The notes under the pieces: model-generated
Database searches by the model: none
Told to the model about the DNA's origin: nothing
What the model saw: only the letters and a program-made list of their open reading frames with translations
From: an uncultured Alistipes sp.
GTDB taxonomy: Bacteria; Bacteroidota; Bacteroidia; Bacteroidales; Rikenellaceae
Direction: 5' to 3'
DNA length: 64,000 nt
NCBI GenBank assembly: GCA_944321955.1
Contig: CALUNG010000003.1
Coordinates: 1-64,000, forward strand
Position numbers and translations under genes: made by a program
Shown: positions 9,868 through 18,315 of the stretch, piece by piece
Layout: each line of letters starts with the position of its first letter
Numbering within the stretch: position 1 is the stretch's first letter

Positions 9868-10500
9868 TCAAAACTCTGGGAGTGGTTTCTCCTCAGTCCA
9901 AAATGATGGTGGCGGAAACAAAATAAACAACAATTCAAAGTAATACCATATTGAACTGGGTTGAACAATCTTACCATCACGGATTGTTATCCTCAAAGCC
10001 TTATGTGTGGAATCATCTCCGCGATCCACCTTATATTCATTGTAAAGTTTCCTGAAATCTCGAATATTTCCGTCATACAGTAATTGAAAATATGACTCTA
10101 CATCAGATTTTTCAGTGTTTATTTTAAATTTACGTGTCTCGATGAAGGTTTCAAAATCATAAATATACGATTTTTTAGACATGGACGAGCGAATATATAG
10201 TTCCTCATATCCCCATTGATGACTTATATTATCCAAAAGCACTACCAATATAGTGTCGTTTTGGGAATCAAATACAAATCCGTCCTCAATGGCCCAATCG
10301 CATAATCTTCTCAGATTCTTGCGAAGGTGCCTTTTTTCGCGACATGGTAGTATGATATCATGTTGCTCAACCATTTCGTGCATATAGGTATATTTATCCA
10401 CATGCTTGTTCACCGCTGTCCTGAGCAACGGATAAAGTCTCTGAGCCGGAACAATACCGACAATATTCAGAAATAGAACAAATAAAAACAATCTTTTCAT
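9868..10500 (-). CDS. Secreted protein of unknown function heading the small-paralog cluster
   Basis: 210 residues from the ATG at 10500; a longer reading to 10560 is possible but the internal start gives a proper signal peptide, MKRLFLFVLFLNIVGIVPAQ. The mature part is rich in aromatic and charged residues, with no motif I recognise and no clear similarity to the three paralogs downstream. It is AT-rich like them. It is the first gene of the minus-strand cluster 10500-7726. What it does is not evident. Confidence 0.65.
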   Translation of the reverse strand: MKRLFLFVLFLNIVGIVPAQRLYPLLRTAVNKHVDKYTYMHEMVEQHDIILPCREKRHLRKNLRRLCDWAIEDGFVFDSQNDTILVVLLDNISHQWGYEELYIRSSMSKKSYIYDFETFIETRKFKINTEKSDVESYFQLLYDGNIRDFRKLYNEYKVDRGDDSTHKALRITIRDGKIVQPSSIWYYFELLFILFPPPSFWTEEKPLPEF

Positions 10501-10807
10501 AATCTGTTCTGTTAGCGTTTTTGTAATTATTCCATGGGCCCCAGATATATGCCCCACCAATGCTCAGAATTTGCTGTTGGAAGAACAGAACTCAACAAAT
10601 CCGTTCCGTACGACGCCCTACCTCCATTATTATCGTGTCAATCAACGGTATAGGTATCAACAAGCACAAAGCTCCCGATAATAAATGTCTGTTTGTCACA
10701 GGCTGCAGCACGCTTCACATGCAAGTTAAGCATAAATTACCGGAAATCGATGGATTTTGCCCCACAATATGATTTTATGAAGCAAACAGGGCTTAGACAT
10801 GCAGAAA
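10501..10807. other. Non-coding stretch between the AT-rich cluster and tRNA-His
   Basis: About 300 bases without a convincing gene. Short open frames on the plus strand have no start signals or recognisable content. Only the tRNA-His terminator hairpin at its right edge is clear. It is the border between the AT-rich cluster and the GC-rich chromosome. Confidence 0.5.
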
Positions 10808-10842
10808 CAAAAAAGCCTCGTAACATATGTTACAAGGCTTCT
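10808..10842 (-). terminator. Terminator of tRNA-His
   Basis: Hairpin AAGCCTcGTAACATATGTTACaAGGCTT; on the minus strand it is followed by TTTTTTG directly after the tRNA 3' end. Confidence 0.8.
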
Positions 10843-10847
10843 TTCGG

Positions 10848-10922
10848 GGTGGAAGAAGGGATTCGAACCCTCGACCTTCGGAACCACAATCCGTCACTCT
10901 AACCAGCTGAGCTACATCCACC
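10848..10922 (-). tRNA. tRNA-His (anticodon GTG)
   Basis: The minus strand folds as a tRNA: acceptor GTGGATG / CTTCCAC, D-arm GCTCAGCTGGTTAGAGT, anticodon loop TTGTGGT (GTG = His), T-arm GAGGGTTCGAATCCCTT. The extra 5' G (position -1) faces C73, as is diagnostic for tRNA-His. CCA is not encoded. Its 3' end faces the AT-rich secreted-protein cluster. Confidence 0.93.
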
Positions 10923-11052
10923 ATCTGATTCGTTTCACGAACCGGAGTGCAAATATAAATGGTTTTGCCGTTTTATGCAAACAAATTCCGATAAAAAATG
11001 AATCCGGGCAGTCTTTCGGCAACATCTCAACCCGCAGCAGCTGCGGCCGAAC

Positions 11053-11185
11053 GGCTGTCATGTTATGGCCGATTGTCACCCGACAGCCACGACAATGGCG
11101 CCGCAGAGTGCCAAAATGGCAGAAACATCATGCCTGCACATGACAAAAACCGTTTGGCACACCTATTGTTCAATAGGGGTGCGAA
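11053..11185 (+). promoter_or_regulatory. Dyad-rich control region of groES-groEL with a sigma-54-like motif
   Basis: The core is an imperfect 15-base inverted repeat, TTGGCACACCTATTG / CAATAGGGGTGCGAA (11154-11185, 13 of 15 pairing, 2-base loop). Its left arm also reads as a -24/-12 element: TGGCAC, 5 bases, TTGT (consensus TGGCAC-N5-TTGC). Upstream lie GGCTGTC-N22-GACAGCC (11053-11088), ATTGTC-N13-GACAAT (11072-11096) and TGCCA-AAA-TGGCA (11109-11121). No -33/-7 Bacteroidota promoter is seen. This fits a regulated heat-shock promoter; the regulator is not known. Confidence 0.6.
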
Positions 11186-11221
11186 TAGGAAAAATTCATA
11201 TAACTTATAATATAAAAGACC

Positions 11222-13140
<1,919 letters not shown>

Positions 13141-13156
13141 CAGCGCAGCCTGAATG

Positions 13157-13197
13157 AAAAAGGAGACTGGAACGAAAGGTTCCGGTCTCCTTTTTTT
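13157..13197 (+). terminator. Terminator of groES-groEL
   Basis: Stem GGAGACTGGAAC / GGTTCCGGTCTCC with a GAAA loop, followed by a run of seven or more T. Confidence 0.88.
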
Positions 13198-13206
13198 ATA
13201 TACTTG

Positions 13207-13237
13207 TTGCATATCCGGATCGAAAATCATAACTTTC
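13207..13237 (+). promoter_or_regulatory. Promoter of the GDSL hydrolase gene
   Basis: TTG at 13207-13209, 20 bases, then TAACTTTC at 13230-13237 (one base off TAnnTTTG). The ATG follows at 13264. Confidence 0.5.
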
Positions 13238-13263
13238 GGCAAATAACCAAACAAACGAAAACC

Positions 13264-13923
13264 ATGAAGAAAGCGCTTCTTTTGATTGTTGCGACCATCG
13301 TTGCGACATGCGCCGTCGAGGCACAGGGGACATACATCCGCCAGAAGATGGACCACTTCGCACATCTGGCCATACCCTCGGGCAAAATCGTATTTCTGGG
13401 TGACAGCATCACCGATTTCGGTGACTGGACAGAACTGTTCGGCAACAACGACATCTACAACCGCGGCATCAGCGGCGACCAGACCGTATGGGCACTGCAG
13501 CGTCTCGACCCCATAATCGAGAGCGCACCGCGCAAGGTATTCATCATGATCGGCACCAACGACCTGGCTGTCGACCGTTCACCTCAGGATGTTGCGGACA
13601 ATATCTTCAAAATGGTCAAGATGCTGCATGAAGGTTCACCCGCAACTCAGATCTATGTCGAGAGTCTGTTTCCGGTAAACGGGGTCGATTTTGTCGGCAA
13701 GACCGGAAAGAAGAGCCATTGGGAGAAAGGCGACGAGATAGTCGAGACAAACCGTATCATCAAAAAAAGGTGCGAGCAGGAAGGTATTGCGTACATAGAT
13801 GTCTATTCGCATCTGGTCGACAGCCGAGGGCTGCTCGACCCGGCATACACCAACGACGGCCTGCATCTGATGTACGACGGATATGCCAAGTGGGTAGAGA
13901 TACTGAGACCGTATATCGACTGA
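13264..13923 (+). CDS. Secreted GDSL/SGNH-family hydrolase
   Basis: 219 residues from the ATG at 13264, the first that gives a signal peptide (MKKALLLIVATIVATCAVEAQ). It is probably a periplasmic esterase, lipase or deacetylase acting on acylated sugars. SGNH landmarks: block I FLGDSITDFGDW with the serine nucleophile, block II NRGISGDQT with glycine, block III IGTNDL with asparagine, and block V NDGLHLMYDGY with the Asp/His pair. The gene stands alone between two terminators. The substrate cannot be read from the sequence. Confidence 0.88.
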   Translation: MKKALLLIVATIVATCAVEAQGTYIRQKMDHFAHLAIPSGKIVFLGDSITDFGDWTELFGNNDIYNRGISGDQTVWALQRLDPIIESAPRKVFIMIGTNDLAVDRSPQDVADNIFKMVKMLHEGSPATQIYVESLFPVNGVDFVGKTGKKSHWEKGDEIVETNRIIKKRCEQEGIAYIDVYSHLVDSRGLLDPAYTNDGLHLMYDGYAKWVEILRPYID

Positions 13924-13940
13924 TAGGTATTCTTCAAAAG

Positions 13941-13978
13941 AAAAGGGGAGGTTTCATCTCGGTGAAACCTTCCCTTTT
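13941..13978. terminator. Bidirectional terminator between convergent genes
   Basis: AAAAGGGGAGGTTTCA / TGAAACCTTCCCTTTT with a 6-base loop. A- and T-rich flanks let it serve the GDSL gene (+) and the barrel gene (-). Confidence 0.82.
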
Positions 13979-14020
13979 GGCCTTGACGGATCAAGGGTGT
14001 ATGCAGTCATCGCAACAGCG

Positions 14021-15352
14021 TCATCTGAACGAAAAACGCAGTCCGACGGTAAGGTCGAAGTTGAACGGATGTTTGTCGTAGATGGTCTCGATATCGCTGC
14101 CGTTGTCGAAGGCGTACGCCACACCAGGCTCGACATACAGGCCCACGAACCGGGAAATGTTGAGCTGCAGACCTGCCGCGGCATTTACCGACCACTGCAA
14201 CGGATCGACCATTACCTTTTCGGTTTTGGTCGTGGCCGACACGCCGCCGACCATATATTCAGTTCTGGCACGTCCGGACACGCACTTCTCCATCAGTCCG
14301 CCGGCCGAGACGTAAACGTCTATCCAGCGGCTGCGCCACAAATTAACATTGAGACTCAACGGAATGCCGACATAATGCAGCATGCGGTTTGTCTCGTAGC
14401 GGTTGTTTTCGCTGCCCGAAGTAAGGCTCGACGACAAATATGTATACGTGACGCCGCTCTCCAGACCGAAACGGTCGTTGATATTGTAACACAACGACAC
14501 CCCTACCCTTACGGGTTGACGGTGACGTATGCGCGACGTGGTCTCGGCGCCGCGGTTATAGATCATGATGTCGTTCATGGGATCCTGCCCTATCGCCGCA
14601 TTCATCGGCACGGCATACGGTGCAGCATTACGCGTCAGCATGGCATATCCCGCCCTCGTCGACGAACTGCCCGGAAGGCTGGCCGCCTGAAGTCCCGCAA
14701 CCAGACGGGAACTTCTGCGTGCGGAAGGCCGCTCACTCTTCGAGCCGTAAACCAACTCCGTAAAGCTTCTGTCATAATCATTCGCACCGGGAGCAGTCGA
14801 TTTTTCCACATCCGCTTCAGGTGATGCCGCGGCGGGATCTTCGACCTCTTTCCGAACCGGCTGTTTCTCTGCCTCGTTATCGTGCATCACGACAGCTGCA
14901 TCCTCTTCGGCAGGCTGCCGTTCAACAATACCGACGCCGCCATCGCTTTCGACAGCGCCACTTGCGACATCGGTATCAACCGCAACATCGGCCACTGCCA
15001 CCTGCGCCGTTTCATCGTCCGCAACGGATGTTTCACGCGTGACGGCGATCTGCGGTTCATTCATATCACGGCGAAGCGGACTTTCAGCCTCAACCGAATC
15101 CTTCCCGATGACAACGTCGGCGAGTTCCATACGCATCTCCGGCTCCTTATGGAACAACCCCACGCCCGCCAGAACCGCCACGGCAACGGCTGCAGCCACG
15201 GCCGTAACTCGGCGTCCCCACAGCACGGTCATACGCCGGCGTTCGGCACGCCGCGACATCTCGAGTTCGATACCGTCCCACAGATCATCGGGAACCTGCA
15301 CCTCGAAATCTTCGAAGCGATCACGAAATTTATCTGACCATTGGTTGTCCAT
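14021..15352 (-). CDS. Membrane-anchored protein with C-terminal outer-membrane beta-barrel domain (ECF sigma partner)
   Basis: 443 residues from the ATG at 15352; a GTG one codon earlier would overlap the sigma stop. Residues 1-45 are charged and begin DNQWSDKFRDRFEDFEVQVP, resembling the cytoplasmic head of Bacteroidota anti-sigma/porin-like proteins. One membrane segment follows (about 50-66, VTAVAAAVAVAVLAGVGLF). Next comes an acidic, alanine-rich linker to about 250. The last 190 residues alternate polar and hydrophobic strands, ending in GLRFSFR with the terminal aromatic typical of barrel proteins. It lies 3 bases after the ECF sigma gene, so it likely controls or is controlled by it. 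One inner-membrane anchor and a barrel in one chain is topologically odd. Confidence 0.72.
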   Translation of the reverse strand: MDNQWSDKFRDRFEDFEVQVPDDLWDGIELEMSRRAERRRMTVLWGRRVTAVAAAVAVAVLAGVGLFHKEPEMRMELADVVIGKDSVEAESPLRRDMNEPQIAVTRETSVADDETAQVAVADVAVDTDVASGAVESDGGVGIVERQPAEEDAAVVMHDNEAEKQPVRKEVEDPAAASPEADVEKSTAPGANDYDRSFTELVYGSKSERPSARRSSRLVAGLQAASLPGSSSTRAGYAMLTRNAAPYAVPMNAAIGQDPMNDIMIYNRGAETTSRIRHRQPVRVGVSLCYNINDRFGLESGVTYTYLSSSLTSGSENNRYETNRMLHYVGIPLSLNVNLWRSRWIDVYVSAGGLMEKCVSGRARTEYMVGGVSATTKTEKVMVDPLQWSVNAAAGLQLNISRFVGLYVEPGVAYAFDNGSDIETIYDKHPFNFDLTVGLRFSFR

Positions 15353-15355
15353 CAC

Positions 15356-15925
15356 TCAATCGAGATTACTCTTTTGTCTGTACTCCTTTATCCATGCGGC
15401 CAGTTGCCGCTTAGCACGATGCAGCTGCGATGCCGACGTACTCTCCGATATTCCGAGCATGCGCGCTATGTCGGCATGGCCCATGTTCTCAATAACGCTG
15501 AGATTGAATACCGTACGATACCCTTCGGGCAGTCGTCTTATCATGTCGTGAATGACCTGCGTAGGTATGTCGTCGATATCGGGAGCCTCATCGTCGGCCA
15601 TGTCGGGCATACGTTCGTCGTCGATTCTCTCGCCGAAGCGGCCGTTGCGCCTGAGAAAACTCAACGACTCGTTCACCGTAATGCGCGAGAGCCATGCCCC
15701 GAGCGAACCCTTGCCCCGATACTCGAACCGGTCTATCGACGTGAATGCCTTGATGAAGACATCGTGAATGATATCCTTAACGTCATCGTCGACCGATACA
15801 TAACGCGAACATACCGCAGCAAGACGTCCCGCATAGGTGCAGTACAACGTCTTCATCGCCGCAGTATCGCCCTTGCGGACAAGTCCGACAAGCTCCTTTT
15901 CATCGATATCCACGTTATGCGCCAT
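15356..15925 (-). CDS. ECF-type RNA polymerase sigma factor
   Basis: 189 residues. Sigma region 2 reads DIIHDVFIKAFTSIDRFEYR...GAWLSRITVNESL, and region 4 with its helix-turn-helix reads RLPEGYRTVFNLSVIENMGHADIARMLGISES. The domain order and length are those of ECF sigma factors. It is followed at once by the membrane/barrel protein, probably its partner. The target regulon is not visible. Confidence 0.92.
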   Translation of the reverse strand: MAHNVDIDEKELVGLVRKGDTAAMKTLYCTYAGRLAAVCSRYVSVDDDVKDIIHDVFIKAFTSIDRFEYRGKGSLGAWLSRITVNESLSFLRRNGRFGERIDDERMPDMADDEAPDIDDIPTQVIHDMIRRLPEGYRTVFNLSVIENMGHADIARMLGISESTSASQLHRAKRQLAAWIKEYRQKSNLD

Positions 15926-16166
15926 ACTCCGTTACGTTGCCGTCGTGGCGACGGCCGCCCGTCCCTCGAAACGGGATTCCGGCATCATCGATACAACAAT
16001 TTTGTGCGGCCAGCGACCTTCACGGGACTAAGATAGGGAAAATTACCCGATCAGGCCGCATCGCCGCAACAGTTACGCCCAACGAACGTTCGTTTGCGTC
16101 CCTTTATTGCACCTTAATGTTTTTCAGGCCGGAACCGCTCTCACTGAAGAACGGCCCGGCATGCCG

Positions 16167-16910
16167 TTATCGGAGCATCGACGAATAGTTCACGCCGCCG
16201 GTATCGATCGTAGCGCCATCGCCCTTGCGCGTGCAGTAATCGAACTCTACCGACTTTTCACCCGAATAGGACTGCCATACCAGCTTGAGCTTGACGGTCT
16301 GCCCTTCGGTATCGGGAAGATCGCTGAGACGGAAGGCCACCAGCGCATCGCCTATCGCCCACGGTTCGTCGCCGTTTGCATCGTGACGGAACTCCACCTC
16401 ATAGGGATTTTCGGGGTTCACACCCGTCAGCAGGTTGACATAGTGAGGAACATTACTGTTGCCCCATCTCGTCCTGAAGCGCAGGGTGAGATATCCATCC
16501 TCGGCAACGGTTACCCAGTCGTTCACTATCTCCACGGGGTCGGTTCCGTATGCCTCGTCATTCTCCTCGGCCGTTGCGAATGCCGGCACGGCCGGTTTCG
16601 TGCGTATGCTGTCAATCCAGTTTACGTATACGGCCTTATCGTAAGCACCGCTCGGATCTTCCGTTTCGCGAATATTGGTAAGGGCACGCACCTCCTTGCC
16701 GTCGAAAGGAGACGACTTGAGGTTTACGGGCAACAGTGTGGTGCGATCGTCGAGCTGAAGATAGATCGAGCCGTCATCCACATTCTTTACAGTTACCAGA
16801 GCATTCGCGAAGCTCGTATAGTAGCTGTTGTCCTCCTTGAGGCAGGACTGCATTACCAGCGCGGCCGAAGCTGCGACGGCCGCCATAACCAAAACTTTCA
16901 GTTTTCTCAT
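16167..16910 (-). CDS. NigD-like lipoprotein
   Basis: 247 residues from the ATG at 16910, which gives the lipoprotein signal MRKLKVLVMAAVAASAALVMQSC; an ATG nine bases earlier and a longer frame to 17027 are possible. The mature part has the NigD-type layout: an N-terminal small beta domain (VTVKNVDDGSIYLQLDDRTTLLPVNL) and a C-terminal beta-sandwich (YLTLRFRTRWGNSNVPHYVNLL...). NigD-like proteins are Bacteroidales surface or periplasmic lipoproteins of poorly known role; the founder gene was described in a bacteriocin-like context. It stands alone. Confidence 0.82.
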   Translation of the reverse strand: MRKLKVLVMAAVAASAALVMQSCLKEDNSYYTSFANALVTVKNVDDGSIYLQLDDRTTLLPVNLKSSPFDGKEVRALTNIRETEDPSGAYDKAVYVNWIDSIRTKPAVPAFATAEENDEAYGTDPVEIVNDWVTVAEDGYLTLRFRTRWGNSNVPHYVNLLTGVNPENPYEVEFRHDANGDEPWAIGDALVAFRLSDLPDTEGQTVKLKLVWQSYSGEKSVEFDYCTRKGDGATIDTGGVNYSSMLR

Positions 16911-17092
16911 AATATGCATTTTATCAAATTCGTATTTACGGCCTCCGGGCGCAGATCCGCGGGTCCGCACCGGCCTGCATAGGCCTTCGGAAGCATCGGT
17001 TTCGTATATAAAACTCGCAATCGGCAAAACATTGCATCAACAATCCGAAAAAAATTCAATCTTCCGATAATGTCACATGAAAAGATACAAGA

Positions 17093-17100
17093 CAAATATA
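17093..17100 (-). promoter_or_regulatory. -7 element for the NigD-like gene
   Basis: The minus strand reads TATATTTG, with TTTG 18 bases upstream. It implies a leader of about 180 bases, partly GC-rich. Confidence 0.45.
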
Positions 17101-17135
17101 GGAACCACCTGAAACCCACAAAACATGGGAAGACG

Positions 17136-17172
17136 AAAAAAGGCCCGACAATCGATTGATTGTCAGGCCTTG
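17136..17172 (-). terminator. Old terminator of tRNA-Pro, now at the left island border
   Basis: AAGGCC.GACAATC-GATT-GATTGTC.GGCCTT; the minus strand ends in TTTTTT. It directly follows the tRNA-Pro 3' fragment at 17173-17224. Confidence 0.75.
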
Positions 17173-17224
17173 ACCTGGTCGGGATGACTGGATTCGAACC
17201 AGCGACAACACGCCCCCCAGACGT
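17173..17224. repeat. attL: 52-bp direct repeat, 3' half of tRNA-Pro
   Basis: Identical to 30886-30937 at every base. It keeps the T-arm and acceptor 3' strand but lacks the 5' half, so it is not a tRNA gene. It is the original chromosomal 3' end displaced by the insertion. Confidence 0.93.
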
Positions 17225-17281
17225 TACAAATCATCGGTAACAGTTTATGATGCAGTCGATTGCAACAACGGATCATCTACG

Positions 17282-17301
17282 GTTTACACGGCAGTTTACA
17301 C
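17282..17301 (+). repeat. Paired GTTTACAC repeats, left arm sites
   Basis: GTTTACAC at 17282-17289 and 17294-17301, start-to-start spacing 12. The same pair with the same spacing and orientation occurs at 30766-30785. They are probably integrase or accessory-factor arm-type sites. Confidence 0.6.
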
Positions 17302-17361
17302 AGATGCTAAACCATGGTTGGTTAAACAATAAGTGAATTGAATAGATATGACATTAAAGAA

Positions 17362-17415
17362 AGGACAAACTTTTGCAAAGGGGCCTATTTGAGACCCCTT
17401 TGCAAAGTCTGTCCT
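17362..17415. terminator. Long dyad downstream of the broken island gene
   Basis: TTTGCAAAGGGG (17372-17383) and CCCCTTTGCAAA (17395-17406) pair perfectly over 12 bases; the dyad extends outward to AGGACA / TGTCCT. It lies 25 bases past the end of the minus-strand broken gene and could terminate it, although the following T-run is weak. Confidence 0.5.
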
Positions 17416-17440
17416 CGGAAAATGTCGGTCGCTTTTGTGT

Positions 17441-17854
17441 TTATACAAACTGTTCCAGATATTTCTCATTGAAATTTGCAAGAGAGAAGCGAAACTCTTT
17501 TGGGTTACCATCATGTGCCGTGTAGCCGAACACGACCGTATCACTATGGACATGGGCTTCAAATAGGTTGAGTCTGTATCCCACAGATTGAAAGTTAAGA
17601 ACATTCGGAAATCTCACGACATGCGACCTTTGATTAGACTCTTGAGGCGGCAACTTAAAACTGAATCAGACCTGTATATGCCCTCTTGTCAGAAAGGAGA
17701 TTGTAATATCGTGTGTGAGATCAATATCGAGATCCAAGAAGTAGTAGAACTCTTCAGGAAACAGTTTGTCTTTCTTGCATTCAACATAAAGACATACCCC
17801 ATCGCGGTCATAGACCATGAACTTGGCGATATATGAGGTTTGCATATCACCCAA
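17441..17854 (-). pseudogene. Small island gene interrupted by an in-frame TGA
   Basis: One reading frame of 138 codons, opened by TTG or the ATG three codons later, is split by a single TGA at 17666-17668. Upstream it reads TSYIAKFMVYDRDGVCLYVE; after the stop it resumes with FSFKLPPQESNQ and ends KYLEQFV. There is no frameshift. Both halves look protein-like and share frame, so this is a nonsense-mutated gene or, less likely, two short genes. It has no family I recognise. Confidence 0.45.
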
Positions 17855-18315
17855 TGACTGTGCACCAGCTTGTCAATGTGTTTTAGGTGTTTTTCTTTCC
17901 ATTCCAGCTAAAATTTATAGTGTGATTAAATCTTTGATTATGATGTAAATATAGTTAAAATTTATGAGATTTGCAAGTATATAAAAAAGGATAAAGTCAT
18001 GCAGAACTATAATGTTCTGCACAACTTTGTCCTCTATATGAAGCTTTAGTTTTTAATTCGGTTGGGATGTTTCGTGTAATACCTTTGTGTATGCAATAGC
18101 CTATTGTGTAGGAAATTAATGAGATTATTATAGATGTCGATGCAATCAACAAAATTTAATGTATACAACAAAGACATATAAGCGCATCGTGTGTATAGTT
18201 GTGTATAATATACATATTATTTTTAATTGATAAATAGTATGTCTAGAATCTTTATATCTCCGTTTGCCATATATTTGTTTCCTGCAAAACGAAATGCGAC
18301 ATGAATTGTGCTAAA
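17855..18315. other. AT-rich non-coding stretch with a dyad
   Basis: No gene seen in 460 bases. It holds an imperfect inverted repeat at 17989-18030: GCAGAAC-TATAAT-GTTCTGC with outer arms GGAtAAAGT / ACTTTgTCC. Confidence 0.5.

Noticed and set aside
17173..17224. Second tRNA-Pro
   Set aside because: Only the 3' half is present; it is the displaced att copy, with no D-arm or 5' acceptor strand.
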